From: Blastocatellia bacterium
Lineage (GTDB): Bacteria > Acidobacteriota > Blastocatellia > HR10 > J050
Direction of reading: 5' to 3'
NCBI GenBank assembly: GCA_025054955.1
Contig: JANWZE010000112.1
Location: forward strand, 66,310-130,309
DNA: 64,000 nt
The number at the start of each line of letters is the position of its first letter. Within the stretch, counting starts at the first letter, position 1. Made by a program: the position numbers and the translations under genes. Of the stretch, positions 36,925-46,032 are shown piece after piece. Under the pieces are notes generated by a model that was given only the letters and a program-made list of their open reading frames with translations, was not told the origin of the DNA and did no database searches.

Positions 36925-38614
36925 TGTGTGCCTCCTTCATCGAGGGGATCTTCACATGAACAGCACATCCACTCCCCGGTTCGCAGATGATGCTGAGATT
37001 GCCGCCCAAACCTTCAATGATCTCTTTTGCTGTATAGAGACCCAGACCGCTGCCGGTTGGTTTGGTCGTGAAAAACGGTTTGAATAGGTTCTGCAAGGCC
37101 TCTTCCGGCATACCCTGCCCGGTGTCAGCGACACGAACCGTGAGCCATCCGTCATCGTCACCTGCTGTTTCCAGAAACAGGGAGCCGCCGTTGGGCATCG
37201 CTTCGATCGCATTGTTGATGAGATTCTCTAAGCAATTGTATAACTGCCGCCGATTGGCCAGCACCATCGGCGCGTCCGCTTCCAGTCGGACGTGCGGCGT
37301 CACTTTCAGCGCATGCCACAACCGCTCTTTCTCCTGACACAATACGCTGATCAATTGATTGACATTGACAGGTTCTTTGTCGGACGCATATCGCGCATCA
37401 ACAAACTTGACGAAATCCTTGAGCATCTCCTCCAATCGGGTTGCCTCCTGCACAATCGCCTGCGTGTAGCGAGCATGCGCCGTATGCTGGCCCAGCTTGC
37501 GATTGAGCAATCGCGCCAGCCCGCCGATAGCCACGACGGGATTCTTCACCGAATGCGTCAGTTGGAGGATCATTTCACTGGCTGCGATGTCTTCTCGTAG
37601 TTTGAGGATCACAGCTTGATTATGTTGAACGAGCTGGTTGGTCTGCTGGAGCCTTTGCAATTGCTGTTGCAACTCAGTATGCGCCAACCCGCGCTCCAAG
37701 GCCAGCGCGATCTCTTTGGCGACAATCCGCATGGCGCGCAAATCTTCAGGCATCGCATCGCGGCGGGTCAGAAAATTATCCAGCAAAATCACGCCCAGTG
37801 GACGTTCCACATGCGTAAAGAGCGGCAATATCCAAAACGGCGTCTGCTGATAGAACTCGCGTAGGCGTGGCGCAATCTCCATCTGCGGATCAACCCGCAT
37901 GACGTAGGCCTGCTCAAACGCTTGCTTAAACGGCGGGTCGTCCACAGTGAACGTCAATTGATCTAACCAATGCTGAAACTTCGCCCGCTCGCGCTCATAG
38001 TCCAACGTTTCGGCCGGCGCGCTGATCAGGTCAATGGCCGTCAATCCCTTGCTGAGAATATCATTCCAAATCCGATTGGCTTCTTCTTCATCGCGCGGGC
38101 CGAGCGCGAACGTTCCCCGCAGCGATTCGCCCTGCATCAGCAGCGCCACACCGCGGTTGAATCCAAAGCTCGTCCCCGCGGTGAAGGCAATCAACCCACG
38201 ATGAATGATCTCATGAGGATCGAGCGTCCACCCCAACGTGTCAGTCAAATGCAAAAGGATGTTCAGAATTTCATCGCGTATTTCCAACGCCTCGCTCAAC
38301 TGCGTCCACTTGTGGCTGCGTTGAATCGTTTCGTCGGCCAACTTGACCGCCACGTCTAATTCACGCTGCGTCACGGTGTAGCTTTCGCGCATGCGCGTCA
38401 GTTCATCTAACAACGTGAGCATCACGCCAAACAAGGCTCCCTGCTCTCGTTGCAGTTGCTCTAGATCACTGCGGAAGTAGTCGCACGCAAGACACTTCTT
38501 GACCAATCGCGCTTTCACATCCTGAATCAACACCGTGTCCTGCGGACTGAGAAAAGGACACACCGATGGATCATCGGCGATGAGAAAACAATACGTGTCA
38601 TTCACCTTCGGCAT
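36902..38614 (-). CDS. GAF-domain sensor histidine kinase with N-terminal four-Cys motif
   Basis: A 570-residue soluble kinase. The first 50 residues hold four Cys (9, 19, 41, 44), the last two as KKCLACDYF, suggesting a metal or redox site. A coiled-coil helix follows, then a GAF-like domain (about 115-310), another coiled coil, and the kinase core with THSVKNPVVAIGG (phospho-acceptor His), LINNAIEAMP, DTGQGMPEEALQNLFKPFFTT and GSGLGLYTAKEI. No transmembrane segment, so the signal is intracellular. It overlaps the receiver gene by 23 bp. Confidence 0.88.
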   Translation of the reverse strand: MPKVNDTYCFLIADDPSVCPFLSPQDTVLIQDVKARLVKKCLACDYFRSDLEQLQREQGALFGVMLTLLDELTRMRESYTVTQRELDVAVKLADETIQRSHKWTQLSEALEIRDEILNILLHLTDTLGWTLDPHEIIHRGLIAFTAGTSFGFNRGVALLMQGESLRGTFALGPRDEEEANRIWNDILSKGLTAIDLISAPAETLDYERERAKFQHWLDQLTFTVDDPPFKQAFEQAYVMRVDPQMEIAPRLREFYQQTPFWILPLFTHVERPLGVILLDNFLTRRDAMPEDLRAMRIVAKEIALALERGLAHTELQQQLQRLQQTNQLVQHNQAVILKLREDIAASEMILQLTHSVKNPVVAIGGLARLLNRKLGQHTAHARYTQAIVQEATRLEEMLKDFVKFVDARYASDKEPVNVNQLISVLCQEKERLWHALKVTPHVRLEADAPMVLANRRQLYNCLENLINNAIEAMPNGGSLFLETAGDDDGWLTVRVADTGQGMPEEALQNLFKPFFTTKPTGSGLGLYTAKEIIEGLGGNLSIICEPGSGCAVHVKIPSMKEAHNGHNSGD

Positions 38615-38705
38615 CGCCCTTTATCTTACCACGAAGCGAGAAGTCGCGCACAGTGGATTGAGGATCGAGCTTGGTGAGGCTGGAGTTGGTCAGATACGAC
38701 ACCGA

Positions 38706-39680
38706 TCACATGGCCAGCCCATCAGCATCGCGAGCGAGCATCGCCGCGCCAACCAAACAGGAATCTTGTCCCAGTTGCGCCATAACAATCTGGCAACACG
38801 CAAAGGCCAATGGCATGGCTCGCTTCTTCGCTTCCTGGCGAATCGGCTCGACCAGCAGATCACCAGCGGCGCTCATGCTCCCGCCGAAGACAACCATCTC
38901 GACATTCAGCAGATTGATAATGCCGGCCACCGCCGCGCCCAAAAACGCGCAGGTTCGACGCAGCACTGACTGCGCCAGTTTGTCATGCTGCCGCGCTGCC
39001 TCGACGATGCGTTGAAACGTCAACGTACCTTCCATGTCTCGAGCCAATGGCGACACAGAATAAGCAGGATCAGTGAACAACCGCTCGCGCACGCGGCGAA
39101 CGATGTTGGGTCCCGACGCCACCGTTTCTAAACAACCGACACTGCCACAGGCGCATTGCAGCCCGTTCATGTCAATCGGCACGTGACCGAACTCGCCAGC
39201 ATAACCACGGCAGCCGCGATGCAATTGACCATGCAAAATCAAGCCAGCGCCAATGCCTGTTCCCATCGTAATGTAAAATACATCGCGACAGCCACGGGCA
39301 GCGCCACAACACATTTCACCATAAGCGCCGGCGTTGGCGTCATTATCAAAGATGACGGGCAAACCTGTTGCCTTGCGCAACTCAGCGGGCAAATCCAGTG
39401 AAGAGACATCCAGCAGATTGACGGCGCGCTCCGGGCGATTCGTCTCCACGTCAACCATGCCCGGCCAACCAATCCCAACCGCTTTGACCGATTGGTCGGC
39501 TTCCGGCGAGGACTGCAAAGCGTTGATCGTGTCAACGAGTTGATCAACGAAGACACGCGGGTTGCGAACTTCCGAGATCATCTGCCGTCGGCAACGGATG
39601 TGGCCTTCACCGTCAATGAGCGCCCCGCGAATCGTTCGCCCGACATCCAGGCCGATATATAGTGTGTCAGCGCGTGTCAT
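38706..39680 (-). CDS. ROK-family sugar kinase
   Basis: A 324-residue ROK protein started at ATG 39680 (a TTG two codons earlier is possible). The phosphate-binding loop is IGLDVGRTIRGALID, the catalytic region is FDNDANAGAYGE, GTGIGAGLILHG follows, and the zinc signature is CACGSVGCLETVASG. There is no helix-turn-helix domain, so it is a kinase rather than a repressor. The likely substrate is glucose or a related hexose, fitting the GH57/galT neighbourhood. Confidence 0.9.
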   Translation of the reverse strand: MTRADTLYIGLDVGRTIRGALIDGEGHIRCRRQMISEVRNPRVFVDQLVDTINALQSSPEADQSVKAVGIGWPGMVDVETNRPERAVNLLDVSSLDLPAELRKATGLPVIFDNDANAGAYGEMCCGAARGCRDVFYITMGTGIGAGLILHGQLHRGCRGYAGEFGHVPIDMNGLQCACGSVGCLETVASGPNIVRRVRERLFTDPAYSVSPLARDMEGTLTFQRIVEAARQHDKLAQSVLRRTCAFLGAAVAGIINLLNVEMVVFGGSMSAAGDLLVEPIRQEAKKRAMPLAFACCQIVMAQLGQDSCLVGAAMLARDADGLAM

Positions 39681-39911
39681 ATTCAAAGCGGATATGCAAC
39701 GTCACTGACGCGGCTCATCCTCGCGCAGTGACATTGCTCAGATCGTAAATCCACCGCCAAGACCATGAGAATGACTCACCAGCAGACGCAGCATTGATGG
39801 TTGAAGCAGTGAGTGTTGATTTATTGACGAACCATTGAGTCAACGATCTACAGGTCCTCGTAGTCAATTCGCATCGCATGCATCCTTGGCGGCAGATGTT
39901 TGAGGTGGTCT

Positions 39912-40571
39912 CTAGTAGATGACGCTAATCCCCTGAATCACCAAACTGCCGGGGCACGTATCTGTGGACGCAGCGGCTGAGCGAAACAGTCCTACAATAA
40001 CTGAATCGCCCGGACGCAGCTCGGTGACGCCATCCGGCGAGGTGATGAGATAATCTTTCGCTTCGGATCGGTTTGCCACGGCCGACGTATTGAGCACCGT
40101 CCCGCCCACAGCCGAAAGACCGCTCGAGGCGCCTGCGCCCTGGATGTGCGTTCGTCCCGCACGCGCAACACTGATGTAGTTGGGGCGCAACTCAATGCCA
40201 CAATTGGTTGACGGCGAATGCCAGATGACCCGGATAATGATCGCCGTTCCCGGCGTGTAATCGGGTGGTACCGTAAACCCAAACGAAATGTTTGGCGTCC
40301 CCTCATTAGGTAAGGCTATGCCTGCAAATGCGCCGAATCCCGTGTTAAATGTTCCTTCTCGCAAAAGCACGCCGTATGGATTGATGTTAATAAATCGCGC
40401 CACGCTAGCCGGCCTGTCCACTTGCGACTCAGCAAGGCTCGTTGTCGCTTCAGCAGCCTTTCCCTTGTCTTGCGCGGCTACGGTTAACTGGAACGGTTGA
40501 ACAATCCACAGTGTGAAAATCAAGATCAATGTGAGAAATTTGATCAAGGATGTTGTGTTGTTGCTCTGCAT
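39912..40571 (-). CDS. Secreted protein of unknown function
   Basis: A 219-residue protein with a clear signal peptide (LIKFLTLILIFTLWIVQPFQLTVAAQ) and AGGAGGAG before the ATG. The mature part is beta-rich with a single domain of about 150 residues (GFTVPPDYTPGTAIIIRVIW, RPGDSVIVGLFRSA) and two Cys that could form a disulfide (STNCGIEL, TDTCPGS). I do not recognise a family. It stands alone between the ROK kinase and the Ser/Thr kinase genes. Confidence 0.7.
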   Translation of the reverse strand: MQSNNTTSLIKFLTLILIFTLWIVQPFQLTVAAQDKGKAAEATTSLAESQVDRPASVARFININPYGVLLREGTFNTGFGAFAGIALPNEGTPNISFGFTVPPDYTPGTAIIIRVIWHSPSTNCGIELRPNYISVARAGRTHIQGAGASSGLSAVGGTVLNTSAVANRSEAKDYLITSPDGVTELRPGDSVIVGLFRSAAASTDTCPGSLVIQGISVIY

Positions 40572-40714
40572 AGCTCCTCCTGGGTTAGTTGTTGGCGCTT
40601 ACACGAGTGCGTGCAAGCTGATTGTTAAACATGTCGTTGCTGCACCTGCGGGGCAGATTATCTCTTGGTAGGATGTCATCCGTCAATGACTAACTCGTCG
40701 GAGAAGACCGGCCG

Positions 40715-42730
40715 TTACGACGCGACATTGGATGCGGAGATGGACACGCTGGCCTTGTGCAATCGGCTGAGCGCCCACCGGGCCTTGGCGCGGACACCTT
40801 CGTCCTCATCTCTCAATCGGTTTTGCAGCGCTTCCTGCGCCGCTGGATCACACAGGTGGCCGAGCGCCTCCGCGGCAGCGAATCGTTTATTGCCGCTACT
40901 GGCATCGAGCATAGCAATCAATTCGGGAACTGCCTTCGCGTCAGAGAGCCGCCCAAGCGCCAGGGCTGCTTCACAGGCGACAAACGTATCTTCACTGTGC
41001 AGCAGGTCCAACAGCACGGAGGTAATCTTGCGGTCACCGATCAAGCCGAGCGCCTTAGCGGCAAACCGCGCTGTCAGGTAGTCGCCCTCATCCATGGCAT
41101 CGTGCAGCAGCTCAATGATCGGCCCAGTGGCTTGCTCGCCCAGCTTGACCAGCGCTTTGACGGCCTCAGCTTTCACCGTCATGCTCGAATCACGCAGCGC
41201 TTCAATCAACGCCCACAACGCACGCGGGTCGTGTGAAAACGCCAGCGTCCGCACAGCATCGAGTCGGACTTGCTCGTTTTCGTCCTTCAACAACTCGACT
41301 GGATCAACAGCCACCTGACCGCTGGTCAGTTGGTTCACGATTCGTTGCGAGATGCGATCCTGAACAACCAGCGCGTTGTGCGTCGCCGTATCAATTTTCT
41401 CGCTCCAGATCAATCCGCCTGTATGTGCATCAATCAGTTGAGAAGTCACCCGCAAACGATCGCCTGCTGAGAGGTAATTGCCGGTGAGCACCAACTCGAC
41501 TGCCAATTCTCTGCCCACTTCTATTGGATCAACCGGCCGGTTTTGGTACTTGGCAACTGTCTGCGATGACCTAACCACGAGCGATTTGATCTTGCCCAGC
41601 TCAGTAATCAGGCTATCGGCCAATGTAAGTCCATAAAAATCTGCGGCTGGGTCGCCACTCAAGTTGCGAAACGGCAGCACAGCCAGCGTCTTCATCGCGC
41701 CGCGCGTCAACGAGAAGTCCCGTTCGTGTCCTCGCTCATGTTCGATGTGTGATGGCTCAGACAACAAGCTGAGGCTGGGCCGCGTCTCCCAACTGATGTC
41801 CCGTCCGAGCAACTGCTCGATGCGTCGTTTGACGGCTCCCAGTAGCGTTTGCCGCTGCGGCCTCACATAGGGAACGGCCAGGATCGAAGCCGATGGCATT
41901 GATAGCAGGGCTTGCCGCAGGTCTTGCAATAATTGCGGCATGGATTGATAGCGATCGCTCGGTCGCTTGGCCAGCGCCCGGTCAATCACGGCGGCCAGCG
42001 TCGCCGGCACTTTTTTGTTCAGCGCCGTCACCGGCGCATGCTGTTGGTGGATGACGGCGTGCATCGTCTCAACCTGTGAGTGGCCTTTGAATGGCATCTG
42101 TCCTGTGGCCATTTCATAAAGCACCACTCCGAACGAAAAGATGTCGCTGCGATGATCGGCTCGCTCGCCACGAGCCTGTTCTGGCGACATGTAGGACGGC
42201 GTGCCCAGCGTCGCTCCCATGCGTGTCAGTTCGACTTCGCCACCGCCTCGCGCCGCGCCTTCGGAGACCAGTTTGGCGAGCCCAAAGTCCAACACCTTCA
42301 CTTGACCGCGTGGTGTGATCATCACGTTCGCTGATTTGACATCACGATGGACGATCCCTCGCGCATGCGCCGCAGCCAGCGCGTCACCCACCTGTAAGCC
42401 AATCGAGAGCAGGCTTTCGCAATTCAATGGATGCCCACCGATGACCTGTTTGAGCGTTTTGCCGGGCACATACTGCATGGCAATGAAGTAGACTCCCTCG
42501 GCTTCGGCGATTTCATAAATCGTGCAGATGTTGGGATGATCGAGCGCCGAAGCTAATCGCGCCTCGCGCAACAGTCTGGTGCGCGATTCTCTGTCAGCCA
42601 TCAACTCAGGATTGAGTAGCTTCAACACGACGACACGGTCAAGCACCGTATCATAAGCTTTGTAGACAGAGCCAGCGCCACCACGGCCGAGTTCTTGCTC
42701 TAAACGGTAATGGGAGATTGTGCGCGCCAT
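40715..42730 (-). CDS. Ser/Thr protein kinase with TolB-like domain and HEAT repeats
   Basis: A 671-residue cytoplasmic protein started at ATG 42730, which has GAGGTAAGA upstream and a good promoter 22 bp away. The kinase domain (about 10-270) has GRGGAGSVYKA, Lys37, IVHRDVKSANVMI, VLDFGLAK and SYMSPEQARG. Residues about 345-460 resemble the TolB/FlgO-like module found behind many such kinases (MKTLAVLPFRNLSGDPAADF, GGLIWSEKID). The C-terminal roughly 170 residues are about five HEAT-type repeats (AVRTLAFSHDPRALWALIEA, AAEALGHLCDPAAQEAL). No transmembrane segment is present. Targets unknown. Confidence 0.88.
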   Translation of the reverse strand: MARTISHYRLEQELGRGGAGSVYKAYDTVLDRVVVLKLLNPELMADRESRTRLLREARLASALDHPNICTIYEIAEAEGVYFIAMQYVPGKTLKQVIGGHPLNCESLLSIGLQVGDALAAAHARGIVHRDVKSANVMITPRGQVKVLDFGLAKLVSEGAARGGGEVELTRMGATLGTPSYMSPEQARGERADHRSDIFSFGVVLYEMATGQMPFKGHSQVETMHAVIHQQHAPVTALNKKVPATLAAVIDRALAKRPSDRYQSMPQLLQDLRQALLSMPSASILAVPYVRPQRQTLLGAVKRRIEQLLGRDISWETRPSLSLLSEPSHIEHERGHERDFSLTRGAMKTLAVLPFRNLSGDPAADFYGLTLADSLITELGKIKSLVVRSSQTVAKYQNRPVDPIEVGRELAVELVLTGNYLSAGDRLRVTSQLIDAHTGGLIWSEKIDTATHNALVVQDRISQRIVNQLTSGQVAVDPVELLKDENEQVRLDAVRTLAFSHDPRALWALIEALRDSSMTVKAEAVKALVKLGEQATGPIIELLHDAMDEGDYLTARFAAKALGLIGDRKITSVLLDLLHSEDTFVACEAALALGRLSDAKAVPELIAMLDASSGNKRFAAAEALGHLCDPAAQEALQNRLRDEDEGVRAKARWALSRLHKASVSISASNVAS

Positions 42731-42751
42731 ACTCTTACCTCGTTCAACCAG

Positions 42752-42780
42752 ATTGTACGAAGAGCATGGCAAGATTGCAA
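42752..42780 (-). promoter_or_regulatory. Promoter of the Ser/Thr kinase gene
   Basis: On the minus strand TTGCAA (42780-42775), 17 nt, TACAAT (42757-42752). Predicted start near 42745, 15 nt before ATG 42730. Confidence 0.65.
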
Positions 42781-42794
42781 TTAAGGTGAAGCTG

Positions 42795-42846
42795 AGCCGG
42801 CAAACTTCATGGTAACCGGAATCGGTTCCTCTGAAGTCTGCCGGCT
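42795..42846. terminator. Large nested stem-loop after the DUF6600 gene
   Basis: AGCCGGCA and ACTTCA on one side pair with TGAAGT and TGCCGGCT on the other, with one mismatch between blocks, an internal loop, and an inner AACCG/CGGTT hairpin with loop GAAT. It lies 27 bp beyond the DUF6600 stop and just upstream of the kinase promoter. A terminator or operator is possible; no T-run. Confidence 0.55.
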
Positions 42847-42873
42847 ATCGTGTGCGCTGAACCTGACGAGGCG

Positions 42874-44493
42874 CTACGGGCGAGGTTTTGTGGACGAGCC
42901 GCTGCTACGAGGCACCGTCGGGCCTGGCGCCGATGGCCACGCCGAGGGTGACTTCATCGGTGGTTGATAGATATGACGAGGCGTTTTCTCCAAGCCCTCA
43001 CGAGGGACCTGAATCACGGGCGAGCGCGGGCTGGATTTCTGAGGTGGTTGCGCAGTTGGTGGCGAGCCGCTTGGCCAGCTTGGTGACGACCGCTTGTACA
43101 CCCGTGGATCCTGTGACGGCGGAGCGGAAGGAAAGGTGTCAGGCCGAGGTGATGGTGAAGACTTGTACCTGGGCTGATCCTGCTCAAAGGGTTGATCCCA
43201 CCTCCTTGGTTGATCGGTCACCTTCGGATACTGACGTGGTTGTGGACGAGGCTGCATCCGCTGCCACAATTCAGGCGAGGGCTTTTCCGAGCGAGACCTC
43301 GGTTCGTATTGCGGTGACTCGCTCTTGGGAGCACGTTGCGAAGTTGGCGCGTTGTACTTGTCATCACGACCGGGCCGAACCTGGGGCGCACCCGTGCGAG
43401 GCGCATTGTATTTTTCATCACGACCTGCCTCTGTGGACGTGCCAACGCCCGGATACTCGCCTCGAATGATTGGGCTGTGCTTCTCATGATTGCCATCCAT
43501 TCGCGGTGTCAGGCCAGCCTTCGGATTATGCTCGTCGCGCATTTGCCCCTTGAACGAGCCCCGAATCGGTTCAGGCAAAGCCTTCTCGCCATCCGTTCGC
43601 GGCGTTAGGCCGGCTTTCGGATTATACTCGTCGCGCATTTGCCCCTTGAATGGGTTTCGGCTTGGGTCGGGCAACGTGCGTTCTTTGAACGGAGTCGCAA
43701 CGTCTACCCGACCTGACGAGCGCAGCTCGCCGATCGGCTGAGGCTTTACGCCAAGCTGGCTCAGCTTCAAGCGAGTCAGATTGAATTTACCAATGCGTGA
43801 CTCGCCAGCCAGTTGCTCACCGCCAACCTGCTCGCCGCCCGGCGCGCCGCCCGGTCCGGGATTGAAGATGTGATCCTTCTCAATTATCAAGTTCGTCATC
43901 GGGTCCGTGCCGCTGATGGCCTCACCGTACTGCTCATAAGGGATACGCACATCGCCAATATCCGAGTAGCCAATCGAACCGGATGGCACAAACACCCACG
44001 AGCGATCAATCACAACGACCGATGGACAAGCGCCGCCATAGAAGAAACTGTAGCCAGGCGGCAACGGAGCCCAACCAATATAATGCGGGCCGTAGCGCCA
44101 CGTGACCCACGCCGGCGCCCATACGTATCCGGGAACCCACACCCAGCCATAGATCGGTAATAGCGTCCACGCGCCGTAGTGGTAGGGAATCCAACCAAAA
44201 TCGTCATAGGACACCCACGTCCAGCCGAACTCAGTATAAACCCAGTAGCCGTTGCTGTAGGGTTGCCAGTACCGGCCAACGCCGACAGGATACCAGACCT
44301 GACCATATCGAGGTACATAAATCCAGCGTCCGTATGGACGCAATCGGTGATAGAAAAAGTCGAAGCTGATGCGGAAACCCCAATCAGCTTGGACCGGTTC
44401 GGTCAAATTCAGTGCCGGACTGCCTCCCATGAGAAGCGTCAACGCCAGTGTTAATCCTATAATCCGCTTCGTTAATCCTATAATCTGCTTCAT
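42874..44493 (-). CDS. DUF6600-type exported protein with Pro-rich tail
   Basis: A 539-residue exported protein. GGGAGG precedes the ATG. The signal peptide starts with a 7-residue duplication (IIGLTKRIIGLT). Residues about 40-170 are the aromatic repeat region of the DUF6600 family (RPYGRWIYVPRYGQVWYPVG, YGWVWVPGYVWAPAWVTWRY). After about residue 240 the chain is low-complexity: two copies of a 31-33-residue unit with FKGQMRDEYNPKAGLTPR, further KYNAP repeats, and a Pro/Ser/Arg-rich tail of about 150 residues. Function unknown; a surface or envelope role is likely. Confidence 0.8.
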   Translation of the reverse strand: MKQIIGLTKRIIGLTLALTLLMGGSPALNLTEPVQADWGFRISFDFFYHRLRPYGRWIYVPRYGQVWYPVGVGRYWQPYSNGYWVYTEFGWTWVSYDDFGWIPYHYGAWTLLPIYGWVWVPGYVWAPAWVTWRYGPHYIGWAPLPPGYSFFYGGACPSVVVIDRSWVFVPSGSIGYSDIGDVRIPYEQYGEAISGTDPMTNLIIEKDHIFNPGPGGAPGGEQVGGEQLAGESRIGKFNLTRLKLSQLGVKPQPIGELRSSGRVDVATPFKERTLPDPSRNPFKGQMRDEYNPKAGLTPRTDGEKALPEPIRGSFKGQMRDEHNPKAGLTPRMDGNHEKHSPIIRGEYPGVGTSTEAGRDEKYNAPRTGAPQVRPGRDDKYNAPTSQRAPKSESPQYEPRSRSEKPSPELWQRMQPRPQPRQYPKVTDQPRRWDQPFEQDQPRYKSSPSPRPDTFPSAPPSQDPRVYKRSSPSWPSGSPPTAQPPQKSSPRSPVIQVPREGLEKTPRHIYQPPMKSPSAWPSAPGPTVPRSSGSSTKPRP

Positions 44494-44989
44494 TTTTCCG
44501 ACCTCCCTTCCATTTCATTCTTCGGGGGCTATCCACATTATAGAGCAATCTCTATGCCACAGGCACGAAGTATCAGCGTGACTCATCATCAATCACATCC
44601 GCATCGTTCCTCTCAGTCTGCTCTTCGCACAATTGCTAAGCGTTAAATGATTTCTGAAGTTTGCCACAAACACCAAGTTATTCGGCGCGATTTGAACGAA
44701 GCATGAATGTCTGATTTCCGGGATTCATCAGATATGGCTCATACACGATTTGGTGAATGAGATGGCCCATATAGAGCGGGAGTCTATACCGGCAACGGTG
44801 TCGGCGTTGGCAAGTGTCTCCGCAGAAGCAAGGCATCGGCAAACGGAGACTCTGAGAATGCCACTCAACCCAACCAAAACTTGAACCGAGTGAGCTACAG
44901 CAGCAATGGCAGCAAATGCCCACAAGAAGGCAACCACACGTGCAATGCCTGGGCTGAAGTGTGGCGTTTTGAGCCAAACAAGCTGCAGG

Positions 44990-45040
44990 TGCGGCGGCAG
45001 CCGCTCACCAGATGGTAACCAGACGTGCAACGTTTGGGCG
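44990..45040 (+). repeat. Dispersed palindromic repeat, family B, copy 3
   Basis: GCGGCGGCAGCCGCTCACC, then CCAGACGTGCAACGTTTGG (45019-45037), then GCGAGGCTCATC; the order equals copy 1 at 15441-15490. Confidence 0.75.
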
Positions 45041-45218
45041 AGGCTCATCCCCAAGCCCCGTGCGCCTTTGAAGAGGCGCAAGATTCATCACAGCTTCTGT
45101 AAGGCTGGTTGGGTGTCCCTCGGTTCACTGCGCCTCTGGCGTCTTGCTAGCTGCGCCGATGGCGCGAAACTATTGCCGACACGCGACCCCCTGATGAGAC
45201 AAATGGCTTTGAAAAATG

Positions 45219-45330
45219 GAGCCGCCGAGCTGTGTAAACCGCCAACCATCGTAGTGGGCGTGCGACCCACTATCGGGGCGAAGCCCGGCAGAGCCGCCGA
45301 GCTGTGCAAATCACCGAGCACCGCAGTGGC
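45219..45330. repeat. Two-unit direct repeat, 72-bp offset
   Basis: GAGCCGCCGAGCTGTGTAAA (45219) and GAGCCGCCGAGCTGTGCAAA (45291), with looser similarity to about 39 bp (ATCGTAGTGG / ACCGCAGTGG). Confidence 0.75.
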
Positions 45331-45813
45331 CTCGCGAGTAACGCCCCACTCGGCGCAGTAGCCCTGCTCGCCCTGTTTGATGTCTATCGTGACGGAACGC
45401 CGAGAGCAGCTTCTCTTGGCTGCCCGTCCATCCTGTGCCAATTCGCTTCTTGCTTGTGGGGCGCTCGTCTCCCGATTGGGATAATCGTTTTTGATGAGCT
45501 GCCTGAACGAGCACGATCTAGAGTGTCGGTTGCAAGCAACAGGAGATGAAAGGACGATTGATTCGCTATCTGATTATCTCACTGCTGTTTCATTGAATCA
45601 GCCGGAACAGTTACATGGGGCGATTCAGACTGAGTGAATGACGGCAAACAAAACTGTCCCGCAGCAGAGACACATCGAGCCATCCGCACCAGCAGTCGCT
45701 CTTTGTCTCTCAACCTGTTGCTTGCGGCTCGCTTAGCAGCAGCGGAGTACAGCAGCACCCAGTCCGTTATGCTCTGGCACGATGGTTGCTCAGAGGTTGG
45801 AGGGAGCAATAAA

Positions 45814-45939
45814 ATGGCAAGCCAGTATCACCAGATTGATCAACACCGTTGGCTAGAACCGATGCGTGTAGATCACAACGGAGGCGTCGGCGGGCTTTTA
45901 AGCTACGGACTCATGCCCAATTCATATTTCTCTTCATAG
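45814..45939 (+). CDS. Candidate small peptide gene, 41 residues
   Basis: ATG 45814 is preceded by GGAGGGA at a usable distance (10 nt), and the frame ends with TAG 45937-45939; a T-run terminator follows at 45994-46032. The peptide begins MASQYHQIDQHRWLEP and ends GGVGGLLSYGLMPNSYFSS: a polar, charged first half and a Gly/aromatic second half, resembling a leader-core layout. There is no signal peptide. It could be a precursor peptide, a small regulator, or chance; no maturation gene is adjacent. The frame is open upstream to 45634, but that part has no ribosome site. Confidence 0.4.
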   Translation: MASQYHQIDQHRWLEPMRVDHNGGVGGLLSYGLMPNSYFSS

Positions 45940-45993
45940 TGCCCCTTACCCTCCTATCATACCGGCTACCACTCAAGCCCCCTTCCTTACACG

Positions 45994-46032
45994 CGGGCTC
46001 GCATGGGTCACCAAGCGAGCCCGTCCCTTTTT
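45994..46032 (+). terminator. Intrinsic terminator
   Basis: Perfect 9-bp stem CGGGCTCGC (45994-46002) / GCGAGCCCG (46015-46023) with a 12-nt loop, followed by TCCCTTTTT. It faces right and lies 55 bp after the 41-codon frame, implying a plus-strand transcript in the otherwise empty region. Confidence 0.7.

Noticed and set aside
44906-45361. 151-residue plus-strand frame in the 2.3-kb gap
   Set aside because: Spans a family B palindrome and both units of the 72-bp-offset repeat; no ribosome site and no domain.
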